Counted from the stretch's first letter, positions 38,292 through 47,765 are shown. The stretch is 64,000 nt of DNA from CAWFLT01 sp963816795 (GCA_963816795.1 CAWFLT010000006.1:310001-374000); one strand, 5' to 3'. The notes: a model not told the origin generated them from the sequence alone. Made by a program: numbers and translations.

Positions 38292-40172
38292 CTACTTGAT
38301 GAACGTGATGCGGGCAATCACCCAGGCTGTGTCGGCCTTTTGCAACGAGAACTCTGCCCGCCGGACTTCGTCGGGCGGCTGTTTCCCGACGCGCGGCTGC
38401 CACCGGTATGTCAAGACGCACCGAACGACAATCGTTCCAGTGGGAGCATCTGGCGGCGTCGACAGCACGATCTCCGCGATATTCAGTTCGACGCTGTCCA
38501 TCATCGAGAAGGTACCTATGAGATCTTGCCGCTGACTGGCGAGTACGGGAGCGACCCGTATGAGACCGTCAACATCGCGTGCTTCGTATGCCGCTTCATA
38601 GCGTTGGAGCACACTTTTCGCGATGGCGTCGTGATCCTCCACGGCCGGTAGCAGAGCGGGCTTCGGTGCCGTCGAAACTGGCGGCGACGGCACGGAGGCC
38701 GGCGGCGGCTGGGGCGGCGGCGGCGGAAGCACCACGGCCGGCGGCGGCGGGGACGGAGACGCTCTGGTCCCGGCGGCTGACGCCACGGCCGTCTGAAGCT
38801 CGCGAACGCGTAACAGCTCCTTCCTGACGTCGTCTCGAGATGGATCGAGGTCGCTGGCCCGCTGGAGAATCGCGAGCGCGTCGCTGGTGCTCGAGGTGGT
38901 CTTGGCGCTGGCAAGCAGTGCGGCAATTGCTTGTTCCTTCGCCTGGGCCACGCGCTTCTGCTGTGCCATCCCGGCGTCACCAGAGGCCGGAGTCGATGCG
39001 GCGCGGGGCGGCGGCGCAGCCTTCTGACCGTCGGCTGCCCCACTTGCCGGGCTGGGGCCAGCCACGATCGGCGACTCTGGTGCTGGCGGCAACCCACTGG
39101 GCGCCTTTAGGTAAAAAACCGACGTGAGCAAGGCTGCACCGACGAACAGGACGACGGCGCCGGTCACCCCAGCGACCCGCATGAGATAGCGCTGTGGATC
39201 GCTCGTCGACCAGGAGCCGCCCGTCCAGAGAGCCTGCCGCCGCTTGTCGGCGGCCGGTTGCGCCGGGATCGCCGGAGCCACTTTGGCCACTGGCGACGGG
39301 ACCGCTGACACGGCGACGGTCACGTCCTCGGCCGTCGCCAACGCCGGCGTGGCGCCGACGACCGAGGTCGACGCGCTCGTCAGGTCGGCGAGAAAGCGGC
39401 CCATAGTCTGGTACCGATCCTCGGGACGTTTGCGGATGGCGGTCGTCACGATCCGCTCGAGATCCTCGGGCAGCCCTGGCATCAACAGCCGGAGCGGGGG
39501 CGGGTCATCGTGCAACACCGCGTGCATGATGCGGCCGGCCGTGTCGCCCGCAAAGGCCTGGCGCCCGCACAGCAGCTCGTACAGGACGAGCCCGACCGCG
39601 AAGACATCTGCCCGCTCGTCGACCGCCGCGCCGTCGATCTGTTCGGGCGCCATGTAGTTCAACGTACCGACCATCAGCCCCGAGGCGGTGATGGTGCCGA
39701 TGCTCGACCGCGCCACGCCGAAGTCGAGGACCTTCACTACGCCGGCGGCGTCGACCATGAGGTTCGCGGGCTTGATGTCACGATGAATGATGCCGCGGCC
39801 GTGCGCGTACTCGAGCGCCACGCAGACTTCTCGGATGAGGTCCACGACCTGACGGACGCCGAGGGTCCGATCGCGAACGTGCTTCGCGATCGTCGCGCCA
39901 TCGACGAACTCCATCACGATGAACGGCTGGCCGTCCTGTTCACCGCAGTCGTGTACGGCGACGACGTTCGGGTGCGTCAGGGTCCCGAGGAAGCGGATCT
40001 CGCGAACGAAGCGCTGGCGCAGGTCGCTGTCGAGCGAGTGCAGAACTTTGACCGCGACCGTGCGCCCGATCTGTGAATCGATCGCGCGATACACCACACC
40101 CATCCCGCCTCGGCCGAGGCGCTCGACGACCTCATACCGGCCAATGCGCGGGGGAAGTGAGTCGACGGTCAT
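38292..40172 (-). CDS. PknB-type Ser/Thr kinase with SnoaL-like C-terminal domain
   Basis: 626 residues. The kinase domain (13-270) has GRGGMGVVYRA, K42 in VAVKVLH, HRDIKPAN (catalytic D132) and DFG at 150-152. A proline-rich linker leads to one membrane segment (about 333-352, VAGVTGAVVLFVGAALLTSV), then a long low-complexity Ala/Pro linker. The C-terminal ~115 residues (AIAKSVLQRYEAAYEARDVD, LTYRWQPRVGKQPP, WVIARITFIK) resemble a SnoaL/NTF2-like domain, probably the extracytoplasmic sensor. Its stop is 30 bases from the convergent permease stop. Confidence 0.9.
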   Translation of the reverse strand: MTVDSLPPRIGRYEVVERLGRGGMGVVYRAIDSQIGRTVAVKVLHSLDSDLRQRFVREIRFLGTLTHPNVVAVHDCGEQDGQPFIVMEFVDGATIAKHVRDRTLGVRQVVDLIREVCVALEYAHGRGIIHRDIKPANLMVDAAGVVKVLDFGVARSSIGTITASGLMVGTLNYMAPEQIDGAAVDERADVFAVGLVLYELLCGRQAFAGDTAGRIMHAVLHDDPPPLRLLMPGLPEDLERIVTTAIRKRPEDRYQTMGRFLADLTSASTSVVGATPALATAEDVTVAVSAVPSPVAKVAPAIPAQPAADKRRQALWTGGSWSTSDPQRYLMRVAGVTGAVVLFVGAALLTSVFYLKAPSGLPPAPESPIVAGPSPASGAADGQKAAPPPRAASTPASGDAGMAQQKRVAQAKEQAIAALLASAKTTSSTSDALAILQRASDLDPSRDDVRKELLRVRELQTAVASAAGTRASPSPPPPAVVLPPPPPQPPPASVPSPPVSTAPKPALLPAVEDHDAIAKSVLQRYEAAYEARDVDGLIRVAPVLASQRQDLIGTFSMMDSVELNIAEIVLSTPPDAPTGTIVVRCVLTYRWQPRVGKQPPDEVRRAEFSLQKADTAWVIARITFIK

Positions 40173-40304
40173 CGAACGGCACGCTCTTCAGTGGACGACG
40201 TCGTCGACCTATCGTAGGGCGAACCATGAACCGTCGCAAGCGACGGGGTATTCCGATGGCCCAATCGAGAGACGCAGTACTCGCGCACGTTCCGTGACCG
40301 CCGG

Positions 40305-40793
40305 TCAGTGCCGATGCATCTCCGGCATCCCCAGCCGCCGGATCGTGTCGCCCTCGAAGTCGAACTCGATCACGACAGCCGGCTCCTTGCCGACCACCCA
40401 GCCGTCATGTCCCGGATCGATCGCGATGACCTGCGGCGCCTTGAATTCGACAACGCAGCCGTCCGCGTACTCCATGTGAATCTCGCCGCGCGCGAGGAAG
40501 CCGACGTGCGCGTGCATGCACAGCGCCGTCTTGACGATCGGCTGCATGTCCACCGACCAGTGGAACCCGGGCGGGTAGATCATTCGCTTTACACGCGCGG
40601 CCCCGGCGCGGACGACTTCGAGGCGCACGTGGCCGATGTCCCGCTGCTCGGCGCCCTTGATCGGGGCGAGGAGCGGATCGGCGGCCGGTGCCGCGCGGCG
40701 CGCCGCTGGTCGGCGTGCAGGTGGCCGTCGCGCCGCCGGCCGGCGCGTGCGACGCGGTGAGCGTCTCTTCTTTATGGTTTTCATGATGGACAC
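40305..40793 (-). CDS. Cupin-fold protein with basic low-complexity N-terminus
   Basis: 162 residues. The first 38 are almost only Arg, Ala and Pro (RRPPARRPAARRAAPAAD). The rest is a single cupin-like barrel: MIYPPGFHWSVDMQ, MHAHVGFLARGEIHMEYADG with the histidine pair, VIAIDPGHDGWVVGKEPAV. Metal binding by the histidines is likely. The role is unknown. It lies 9 bases downstream of the SDR relic. Confidence 0.7.
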   Translation of the reverse strand: MSIMKTIKKRRSPRRTRRPAARRPPARRPAARRAAPAADPLLAPIKGAEQRDIGHVRLEVVRAGAARVKRMIYPPGFHWSVDMQPIVKTALCMHAHVGFLARGEIHMEYADGCVVEFKAPQVIAIDPGHDGWVVGKEPAVVIEFDFEGDTIRRLGMPEMHRH

Positions 40794-40802
40794 GTCTCCT
40801 GT

Positions 40803-41038
40803 CTACAGGTTCGGCACCGCCCCGACCGGCCCCTGGTCGAGATCCATCACGGCGCCGCTCACCAGCGCGCTGTCGTCGGAAGCAAAATACGCGGCCGCGT
40901 GACCTCGTTGGCGCGCTCGGTGCGTCGCCCGTGGACCCCGACGCGCGCGCCAAGGGCGGCGAACTGCCCGACGATGCCGCGCCCGATCCCCGACGTCGAA
41001 CCGGTGACGAGCGCGACCTTGCCGACGAGTGCGGCCAT
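40803..41038 (-). pseudogene. SDR relic with the whole middle deleted
   Basis: ATG 41038 opens a normal short-chain dehydrogenase (KVALVTGSTSGIGRGIVGQF, GARVGVHGRR). After about 45 residues the sequence jumps, out of frame, to the usual SDR C-terminus (AAAYFASDDSALVSGAVMDL, with TAG at 40803). About 150 residues including the YxxxK catalytic core are missing. The fusion point is near 40885-40895. This is a real deletion and not a base-calling error. Confidence 0.8.
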
Positions 41039-41052
41039 CGGATTGGCGCAGT

Positions 41053-41571
41053 CTACCCGAGTTCCGACGCGTGGCGCGGCGTCGCGACGCCTTTGAAGAT
41101 CAGCCACACTGCGAACGTCAGTTCGAACACCAACATCGGCAACCACACGGCCCAAGTCACCGGTGACGACCAGGCCCTGGGTCCGCCGAACAATCCGGCC
41201 ATTTGCAGGGGAAGGAGCATGACGAGCAGGACCGACGCCGTCACGCCAAGCCAGGCCAACGCGACGGGAATCATGCGGCCGCGGAGAAGAAGCCAGGAGA
41301 AGACCGCGCTGCCCACAGCGAAGTAGATTTCGCCGTGGCCGGGGGCGGCCTCGATGACGCGACAGGCCAATCCCACCATGGCGAGATCGCGATCCTGCTC
41401 GCGCGTAATCGCGTAGAGCGTCACGCCCAGCACCAGCGCCGAAAACGAGGTGACCAGGGAGAGCAGAGCTGTCGCGGGCGCGTTGCCGCTCAAGACCAGA
41501 CTGGCAATGCCCGCTGCGAAGTAAATCAGGAAGGTGAGCCCGGCGATTCGTGCGTTCGTCGTGACAGTCAT
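41053..41571 (-). CDS. DUF4386-like membrane protein
   Basis: 172 residues with about five membrane helices: IAGLTFLIYFAAGIASLVLS, ALLSLVTSFSALVLGVTLYA, EIYFAVGSAVFSWLLLRG, LGVTASVLLVMLLPLQMAG, TWAVWLPMLVFELTFAVWL. The opening ARIAGLTFLIYF and the order of helices fit DUF4386, though it is shorter than the usual ~220 residues. Function unknown. Confidence 0.7.
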   Translation of the reverse strand: MTVTTNARIAGLTFLIYFAAGIASLVLSGNAPATALLSLVTSFSALVLGVTLYAITREQDRDLAMVGLACRVIEAAPGHGEIYFAVGSAVFSWLLLRGRMIPVALAWLGVTASVLLVMLLPLQMAGLFGGPRAWSSPVTWAVWLPMLVFELTFAVWLIFKGVATPRHASELG

Positions 41572-41884
41572 GTGCGCTCCGCGTCAGGTCACTCGGGAGA
41601 GCCAGCCTCCGGCGCGTGCACGGGTGCTCCCAAACGAGAACGCAGACGATCGACACCAACCGCCTGGCCTGTCGGTCGAGTACCTAAGCGTCGGCTCGTT
41701 AGACGTAGAACATCTACTCCTTGTTTCCCGCGCGCCTCGATGGCCGCGGGCGCAGCTGCTCTCCATTGGCACGACACTGTGTGCCTTGTGGCCTGCGAGA
41801 AACCCCCGGGACGCCGCGGCCGGTTACTCCACGGCAGGTCACTCCACTTGACAGCCTTAGACGGCACCGGACCGCATCGCGACC
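41572..41884. other. 313-base gap with one short dyad
   Basis: No gene is seen. A perfect dyad GTAGA-ACA-TCTAC lies at 41705-41717, of the size and base composition of BlaI/MecI or PadR operator sites; no such regulator is adjacent. The gap separates the DUF4386 start from the permease relic and probably marks where most of the permease gene was lost. Confidence 0.35.
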
Positions 41885-42310
41885 ATGGAACAGATCCTTT
41901 CGAACTCGATTCTCCAGCCGCGCTTCTACGCGGGAATGTTCGGGCTGTTTGCGCTGATCGCGGGCACGCTTGCGGTGGTCGGCATTTACGGAGGCATTGC
42001 CTTCGCCGTCAGTGGTCGAACACGCGAGATCGGCATTCGGATGGCGTTGGGCGCTTCGAAATACCAGGTGTTCCGTGCGGTCGTCGGCGACATGCTGCTA
42101 TTGGCGGCGGTCGGCATCGCAGCGGGCGTCGCCGGTGGCGCCATGTTGACGCGCTATCTGCAGCAGATGTTGTTCGATTTGACGCCCCTCGATCCTGCCG
42201 TCTTCATCGCGATGCCCGTCGTCCTCGCCAGCGCCGTCCTGGGCGCGGCGCTTCTCTCGGCACGGCCGGCGTTGACCGTGGCACCGCTGGCTGCGCTGCG
42301 GCACGAGTAG
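41885..42310 (+). pseudogene. C-terminal fragment of a MacB-like orphan permease
   Basis: Only the last FtsX core is left (about 141 residues): TMEQILSNSILQPRFYAGMF, VVGIYGGIAFAVSGRTREIG, FDLTPLDPAVFIAMPVV, ending APLAALRHE. In intact ADOPs this follows some 650 residues that are absent; a stop lies in frame at 41858. It retains three membrane helices and an internal ATG, so a peptide could be made, but it is best read as a remnant. Confidence 0.8.
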
Positions 42311-42315
42311 GCCAC

Positions 42316-42936
42316 TCACTTCAGCAACGAGAGCCTGACGCAACGCACGGAAACTGCCATCCGCTTCTGGCCTTGGGGTTGACGATAGAGCCCCTGACTG
42401 CCTTTGCCGAAGTTATAGAACGGTGCGGTGATCGGATCGTTTTCGGATACCGTCCAGTAAACTCCGTGTGCCTCCAGCCGGTCGTACTTTCCTTCAATGG
42501 AGCGATTGCCACCCAGCACGGCATTGAAGCCTGACGCCCCTCCGCTCAGGAGTGCCGTGTACGCCGCTTTACCCTTATCAGGCGAATCGTTCCCAACTCC
42601 ACCATGGTGCTTCGCCAGCTGACGCCATTCGTCGTCGGTCGGCAACCGCCATCCATCTCCTAGCGACTGACATCCTCGCTGCGCCGATTCCCACGTATAC
42701 AAACGGCCATATCGACGGCAGTTCGGTTCCGCATCGTCGTAACAATAAGATGACGACGTGTTGACGTTCAGATTGGCAGTCGTCCACTCTTTACCGTCCG
42801 CCATCCGTTTGGAAGAAGCGATCGTGCCGGACAGGTTCTGGTCTTTCGCCGAACGCTGTGTCGAGCCGGCGCCGCCAACAAATCCGAACGCAATACTCAG
42901 CGCGATTGCCGCGGCACTCGTTCGACTCGTCGTCAT
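42316..42936 (-). CDS. Secreted FISUMP-domain protein
   Basis: 206 residues from ATG 42936 (GAGGA upstream). A signal peptide (AAAIALSIAFGFVGGAGS) is followed by a FISUMP domain: MADGKEWTTANLNVNTSSSY, CRRYGRLYTWESAQRGC, WRLPTDDEWRQLAKHHGG, VYWTVSENDP, VSVRCVR. FISUMP domains are found on secreted or surface proteins with an FGE/lectin-like fold. Convergent with the permease relic (6 bases apart) and divergent from the ECF sigma gene. Confidence 0.85.
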   Translation of the reverse strand: MTTSRTSAAAIALSIAFGFVGGAGSTQRSAKDQNLSGTIASSKRMADGKEWTTANLNVNTSSSYCYDDAEPNCRRYGRLYTWESAQRGCQSLGDGWRLPTDDEWRQLAKHHGGVGNDSPDKGKAAYTALLSGGASGFNAVLGGNRSIEGKYDRLEAHGVYWTVSENDPITAPFYNFGKGSQGLYRQPQGQKRMAVSVRCVRLSLLK

Positions 42937-43137
42937 GTTGTCCTCGCCGCCAGGGTGTGATCGCGGAGTGTGTCTTCGCACCCTTGACATCACCGCACCT
43001 AACCGGGCGAGCCTAACACGGTACCGATTCCGAGTCCCGCCGCTCTGTGCCGGCGTGGAGACCGGCCCACTCTAGTACCATCCATTCGTACGCTTGAGAT
43101 CCGTGAGCATGCGGCACAGGCTGAGCGACATTCAGGC

Positions 43138-44397
43138 ATGAGCGACACACATAAAGCGATCGAGGCCATGTGGAAGATCGAGTCCACGCGACTCATCGCA
43201 GGGATTGCCCGCGTGACCCGCGACATCGGCATTGCGGAGGAACTCGCTCAGGATGCGCTTGTTGCCGCGCTCGAACGATGGCCGGACGAAGGGATCCCGG
43301 AAAAACCTGCCGCGTGGCTGATGACCGCGGCAAAGCGGCGCGCCATCGACGCTCTGCGCCGTGGCCGGATGCTGGAACTCAAGCATGGAGAGATTGCGCG
43401 AGAGCTGGAATTCCAGCAGCAGCGGCTGGGTGAAGCCATGGATCAAGCGTTGGACCAGGTCATCGATGATGATGTCCTCCGCCTCATCTTTACCGCCTGC
43501 CATCCGGTGCTGGCCGTCGAGGGGCGCGTTGCGCTGACCCTGCGCCTGGCCTGCGGCCTCACCACGGCCGAGATTGCCCGGTCTTTCCTGGTGCCGGAGA
43601 AGACGCTGGGCCAACGCATCTTTCGAGCCAAGAAGACCCTGTCCGAGGCTCATGTTCCCTTCGAGACGCCGCGCGGCGACGAGCTGAGACAGCGGCTCGA
43701 ATCCGTGCTGTCCGTGGTCTACCTGATCTTCAACGAGGGATACACCGCCACCGCGGGCGACGAGTGGATGCGGGCAGCGCTCTGTGAGGACGCGCTCCGC
43801 CTTGGACGCATGCTGGCGCAGTTGCTGCCCGGGGAGCCCGAGGTGCATGGTCTGCTGGCGCTGATGGAGTTGCAGGCGTCGCGCAGCCGAGCGCGTCGCG
43901 GGCCAGCCGGAGAAGCGGTTCTTCTGCCGGAGCAGGACCGTTCGTTGTGGGACCATGCGCAGATTCAGCGAGGCATGGCGGCACTCGAGCGGGCGCAGCA
44001 GCTGGGTGGCGGCGCTCATAGTTACACGCTGCAGGCGGCGATCGTTGCGTGTCATGCGCGAGCCAGCACCGCAGCGGATACCGACTGGGAGAGGATCGTG
44101 CTTCTCTATGACGCCCTGCTTCAGATCAGCCCGTCTCCCATCGTTGGGCTGAACCGCGCGGTCGCCGTCGGCATGGCACAAGGGCCAGCCGCCGGGCTCC
44201 ATGCGCTGGATGCGCTCGCGGCTGAGCCCGCGCTGGCCAACTATCATCTGCTGCCGAGCGTCAGGGGAGATCTGCTGGTGAAGCTGGGACGACATGCCGA
44301 AGCCCGCGAAGAGCTGCAACGCGCCATCGCCATGACGGACAACGTTCGGGAGCACGAATTGCTGTCGAGAAAACTAAAAATCCTGGGCCCTTTGTAG
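43138..44397 (+). CDS. ECF sigma factor with C-terminal TPR-like extension (ECF42 type)
   Basis: 419 residues. Region 2 is at 10-80 (ARVTRDIGIAEELAQDALVA, WLMTAAKRRAIDALRRG), region 4 at 120-170 (LTLRLACGLTTAEIARSFLV, TLGQRIFRAKKTLSE). The long C-terminal helical domain begins VVYLIFNEGYTATAGDEWMR and continues as TPR-like repeats (LGRHAEAREELQRAI). This is the ECF42 (SigJ-like, DUF6596) architecture, which usually lacks an anti-sigma factor and sits beside YciI/DGPF proteins, as it does here. The target regulon is probably the next gene. Confidence 0.92.
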   Translation: MSDTHKAIEAMWKIESTRLIAGIARVTRDIGIAEELAQDALVAALERWPDEGIPEKPAAWLMTAAKRRAIDALRRGRMLELKHGEIARELEFQQQRLGEAMDQALDQVIDDDVLRLIFTACHPVLAVEGRVALTLRLACGLTTAEIARSFLVPEKTLGQRIFRAKKTLSEAHVPFETPRGDELRQRLESVLSVVYLIFNEGYTATAGDEWMRAALCEDALRLGRMLAQLLPGEPEVHGLLALMELQASRSRARRGPAGEAVLLPEQDRSLWDHAQIQRGMAALERAQQLGGGAHSYTLQAAIVACHARASTAADTDWERIVLLYDALLQISPSPIVGLNRAVAVGMAQGPAAGLHALDALAAEPALANYHLLPSVRGDLLVKLGRHAEAREELQRAIAMTDNVREHELLSRKLKILGPL

Positions 44398-44481
44398 AAT
44401 TCGGGTCGGGCCATTCGTCGACATTGTGAAGGGCAGGACAAGCGGCCTTTCCGATCACTGTTACGCCACAAAGGAGAAAAC

Positions 44482-44871
44482 ATGCCGCAATATTTGCTGA
44501 CGAATTTCCTCCCCGACAACTTCGACCCATCGACCGTGGACGAAGCGACGGTACACGCTATCGACGTGCTCAACGAAGAGCTGATCGCTGCTGGTGCCAG
44601 GCTCTTAGCTGTCGGCCTCGCCCCAGCCAGCCAGGCGAAGTCGCTGCGGACGCAGCCCAATGGCGAAGTGCTCATCACCGACGGCCCGTATCTGGAAGCC
44701 AAGGAGCACGTTGGTGGTTTTTGGATCCTGGAAGCCGCTGACATGGACGAGGCGCTGGCGTGGGCCCGCAAGGCTGCCATCGCCAGCCCGGTGTCGGGCG
44801 AGGTGCGCGAGATCCCGTACAGCAGCCTGCCGACCGGCACAGCTCACCCATCGCGCCAGCGAAAGCCGTGA
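44482..44871 (+). CDS. YciI/DGPF-domain protein
   Basis: 129 residues from ATG 44482, with AAAGGAG 8 bases upstream. The fold has the signature ITDGPYLEAKEHVGGFWILE, with the DGP(F/Y) turn, and WARKAAIASPVSGEVREIP. Such proteins are the standard neighbours of ECF42 sigma factors. They are related to YciI and may be small enzymes or sensors. The gap from the sigma gene is 84 bases, enough for its own promoter. Confidence 0.9.
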   Translation: MPQYLLTNFLPDNFDPSTVDEATVHAIDVLNEELIAAGARLLAVGLAPASQAKSLRTQPNGEVLITDGPYLEAKEHVGGFWILEAADMDEALAWARKAAIASPVSGEVREIPYSSLPTGTAHPSRQRKP

Positions 44872-44904
44872 AGACGCGACCGACGGACGCAGCGGGACCA
44901 ACAG

Positions 44905-45982
44905 TCAACTTCCAGCGTGCGTGATCATCTGGATGGCGAACGTCGTCGCAATCAGCGGATCGTCCTCCTTGACGACCCCGTTGGCGTTGCGAAAACTGCC
45001 ATCGTTTGCCTGCTCAGGCAGGCGAACGCGCTGCTGAAGCCGCACGCGTGCGATCGCGGCGCCGTAGTAGAAGCGCAGTCCTGCGCTCCACGAAGCCTGC
45101 CGACCCTCATCGAAGCCCGGGAACCCGGTCGGACTGGTGATTCCTGTCGAGCCATGCGATCCCTCTGGCGATTCGGTCGTCGCTGTCCGGAACTCCAGAC
45201 GCCCTGAGTGCCAGCACTCCATCGGCCGTGGTCGTGCCGTAGCTGACGAACCCTTCGGCGCTCTGGCCCGCCTTGTTGAGCGCTGGAATGACGGGTGAGA
45301 AGAAGAATCCGCCGTCGTGATTCTGTGACCGCTCGAGAAACACACGCGCTCGCGTCATCGCCGGATCCGAGCCGTCAACACCGGAGGCGCGCAGCGCTTC
45401 GAGCACGAACCGCGTCATCGACAGGTCCACATGGCCGGCGTCGGGCGGACGTCGAATCGCGCCGCCCATTCCCCAACCGCCGTAGGCCGGGTGTTCCGGT
45501 GTCCAGCCGTTGGCCTCGCTGAACTGCTGCGCTCGCAGTTGCGCGACCATCGGCGCGATATCCGCCGTCCACGAACCCACCTTCGCGCTATGAGCGACGG
45601 CGGGCAGGCGGCGCTCGGCCGCCACCAGCGCATCGACGGCGAGCGCCGTGGCGTAGTTCGGATAATCCGCATTGCCGCCTGTGACGCCCACCGCCCCGTC
45701 GACGCTCGTATGCCTTCTGATGAACGCAATTGCGCGATCGACGGCGCCGGCGGGGGCGAGCACCGCGGCATCGGGAACGCGCAGCAATGCACCGAGGACG
45801 AAGGGCGTCAGCGACTGGCCGGAACGAAGCAGGCCGTACGTGGCGCTGTGGAAGCCTCCGTCGGCTGCCTGCTGTGCCCAGAGATATTGCGCGGCCCGCG
45901 CAAGCGAGCCGCGCTCACGTTTCCACGAGCACGCGGCGGCAGCCGCCGCCGTCAACAAGAAGACGCGGCGGTCAACGCGCAC
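44905..45982 (-). CDS. Exported prenyltransferase/squalene-oxidase-repeat protein (one frame break)
   Basis: ATG 45982. The start MRVDRRVFLLTAAAAAACSW looks like a Tat lipoprotein signal with a lipobox cysteine. The body is an alpha/alpha barrel with prenyltransferase-type repeats (ARAAQYLWAQQAADGGFHSA, RAIAFIRRHTSVDGAVG, ARVFLERSQNHDGGFFF). Near 45125 the frame changes; WLDRNHQSDRVPGF continues as DEGRQASWSAGLRFYYGAAI to 44905. Corrected length is about 359 residues. It lacks the DCTAE or DxDD catalytic motifs, so it is probably not a cyclase. It overlaps the next upstream gene by 11 bases. Confidence 0.75.
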
Positions 45983-47132
45983 GATCGACGGTGAGGTTCA
46001 GAATCGCCGCACTGGTCATCGCGACCCTTCCAGTGATGCAGTGGTGACCGGCCCATGTGCCATCGTTGTTCTGCAGGCCGAGAATCTTCTGCGTGATGTC
46101 GGCATGCCATTTCGACCAGGCATCGCCGCCGACGCGTTTCATGCTGTCGCTGATGTTGAGATAGGAGAAGAACTCCTCGCCCCCCATCGACCCGTATCCA
46201 CCGACGAAGGCGGCATTGGCGAGCTGACCCTGAATCGCGCTAATCTGCTTGGCGTTCTGCACTCTGTCCGCCGCGGTGCGGCTCAACTGCTCCAGCGCCT
46301 GCGCACTCTGATACAGCGCGACGCCTGCGGCTTCGGCGGGCGCGGCGCCCGAGGCAACGACCGGGCTGGCGGCGGACAGCCCACCGGCCGCGCCTCGAGC
46401 CCTGGGCGGCGGGGGGGCGCTGAGGGCGCTCACCGTGTACTCGTCGGCACGCTTCAAGACCGCGGCATCCACCGCCACGCCTCTGTTTTGCGCCTCGAAG
46501 AGGCTGCGCGAAGCCAGCGACGTGCCGAGCACCGGCGCCCAGCCGCCGGCAATGTTCCAGCTTCCGTCCGACTGCTGATGCTTTTCGATCTTCGCGACCG
46601 TCTTCTGCAGCGCCTGGCGGACCCGAGCGTTCAGCGCCGGCGTCGACGCGCGTCCGTCAATCTGCGACATCAGCATCGACGAGAGAAACGTGTCGATGTA
46701 CGGGCCCAGCTTTCGCTGGATCTGCGTGCCCTGGCGATCGGTGATGGCCAGGCCGTCGGCCGGACTCGCCTCGATCCGCTGCAGGATAAATGCGAGTGCG
46801 CGCTCCACCTGCGGCTCGTACTGCCTGCCGGCCTGCAGGAGCGCAAGGGCCGCGACCGCCGTGTTGGCGACGTCGTTGCCGCTCGATTCCAGCCGCTCGC
46901 CCGGCCGCGTGGTGGACGCCGCGCCGCCGTCCTGGCCCCACCCGCCGTCGGCGCCCTGCACGGACGCCAGCCACTGGGCCGCTTTGGTGACCGCAGGCGA
47001 TACCGGCGCCGGCGCAGTTTTCGGTTCGGGCGCGGTGCGCTGGGTCTGCGCCCACACTGCTCCGCCCGCCACCACAGCTCCTGACATGACAACGGCCAGC
47101 AGTCTCATACGGGTCCCCCTTCGCTGATTCAT
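45972..47132 (-). CDS. Exported prenyltransferase-repeat protein
   Basis: 386 residues with a signal peptide (RLLAVVMSGAVVAGGAVWAQ). Repeats such as KAAQWLASVQGADGGWGQDG, VERALAFILQRIEASP, KHQQSDGSWNIAGGW and ILGLQNNDGTWAGHH place it in the squalene-cyclase/prenyltransferase barrel class. No cyclase acid motif is visible. It is translationally coupled to the paralogous gene at 45982-44905. The pair may form a two-subunit periplasmic complex, which is inference. Confidence 0.8.
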   Translation of the reverse strand: MNQRRGTRMRLLAVVMSGAVVAGGAVWAQTQRTAPEPKTAPAPVSPAVTKAAQWLASVQGADGGWGQDGGAASTTRPGERLESSGNDVANTAVAALALLQAGRQYEPQVERALAFILQRIEASPADGLAITDRQGTQIQRKLGPYIDTFLSSMLMSQIDGRASTPALNARVRQALQKTVAKIEKHQQSDGSWNIAGGWAPVLGTSLASRSLFEAQNRGVAVDAAVLKRADEYTVSALSAPPPPRARGAAGGLSAASPVVASGAAPAEAAGVALYQSAQALEQLSRTAADRVQNAKQISAIQGQLANAAFVGGYGSMGGEEFFSYLNISDSMKRVGGDAWSKWHADITQKILGLQNNDGTWAGHHCITGRVAMTSAAILNLTVDRAR

Positions 47133-47361
47133 GTGCTCCTTTGGACGATGCCCTCGCGTCAGTGGCTGTCACGGGGCACGAGACGCCGAGCCGCTGCGAA
47201 CTCCTCCCCTGGGCGTCACACGGTAAAGGGCGACGCCTCTGGGGCTCGTCAAGGCACCGCGGCAAGGACGATGTTCGGGCCGCCTGCGCCTTCTAACAGT
47301 CAGAACGAATGGACCTGGGAATCTTGCACGCTGCCGGACGGACGGCTAAGGCGCTCGCGTA

Positions 47362-47739
47362 TCAGCCACTGGTTCCGCGCCTCAACCTCGCGAGTCCGAC
47401 GTAAAGAAGTTGCGAAAGGCTGGAGGCGATTGTTGACAGCGGCGTGCACATGATCAGCATCGCCGGTAAGACCAGGCAGCCCCGTGCCATGGACTGAACG
47501 AGCATCGCCGCGTAGGTCGAGTCGCTATGTGCTCCGTATAGGAAGTCACCACCGACGGTGTAGAAGTACACGCCGACGACCGCTGGAATGGGTGCGAGAA
47601 CAATTCCGAGGATGTTCCAGGTTCGGTCACTGGACTTGAGACGTACGGCGATGAGCCCGCAGATGCATCCGACGACCAGGGGAATGGAGAGCACGATCCC
47701 GATAAAATCACCCGTCACTTGCCATAGTGGCGCAACCAT
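47362..47739 (-). CDS. Small membrane protein divergent from TetR gene
   Basis: 125 residues with four membrane helices: DFIGIVLSIPLVVGCICGLI, WNILGIVLAPIPAVVGVYFY, MARGCLVLPAMLIMCTPL and a short last one. I do not recognise the family. Its ATG at 47739 is only 17 bases from the TetR start, so the operator-like palindrome at 47750 would control both genes. GC content is lower than around it. Confidence 0.6.
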   Translation of the reverse strand: MVAPLWQVTGDFIGIVLSIPLVVGCICGLIAVRLKSSDRTWNILGIVLAPIPAVVGVYFYTVGGDFLYGAHSDSTYAAMLVQSMARGCLVLPAMLIMCTPLSTIASSLSQLLYVGLARLRRGTSG

Positions 47740-47749
47740 GGTTAATATT

Positions 47750-47765
47750 AGTGAACATGTTTACT
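47750..47765. promoter_or_regulatory. Candidate TetR operator overlapping the tetR start codon
   Basis: AGTGAACATGTTTACT is a 16-base palindrome with one mismatch, centred on the CATG that contains the start ATG (47757-47759). It lies between divergent genes in an AT-rich pocket. Size and symmetry fit a TetR dimer site and autoregulation. Confidence 0.5.

Noticed and set aside
41203..42534. A 443-codon plus-strand frame
   Set aside because: It runs through the DUF4386 and FISUMP genes antisense and the permease relic out of frame; no domain is visible.
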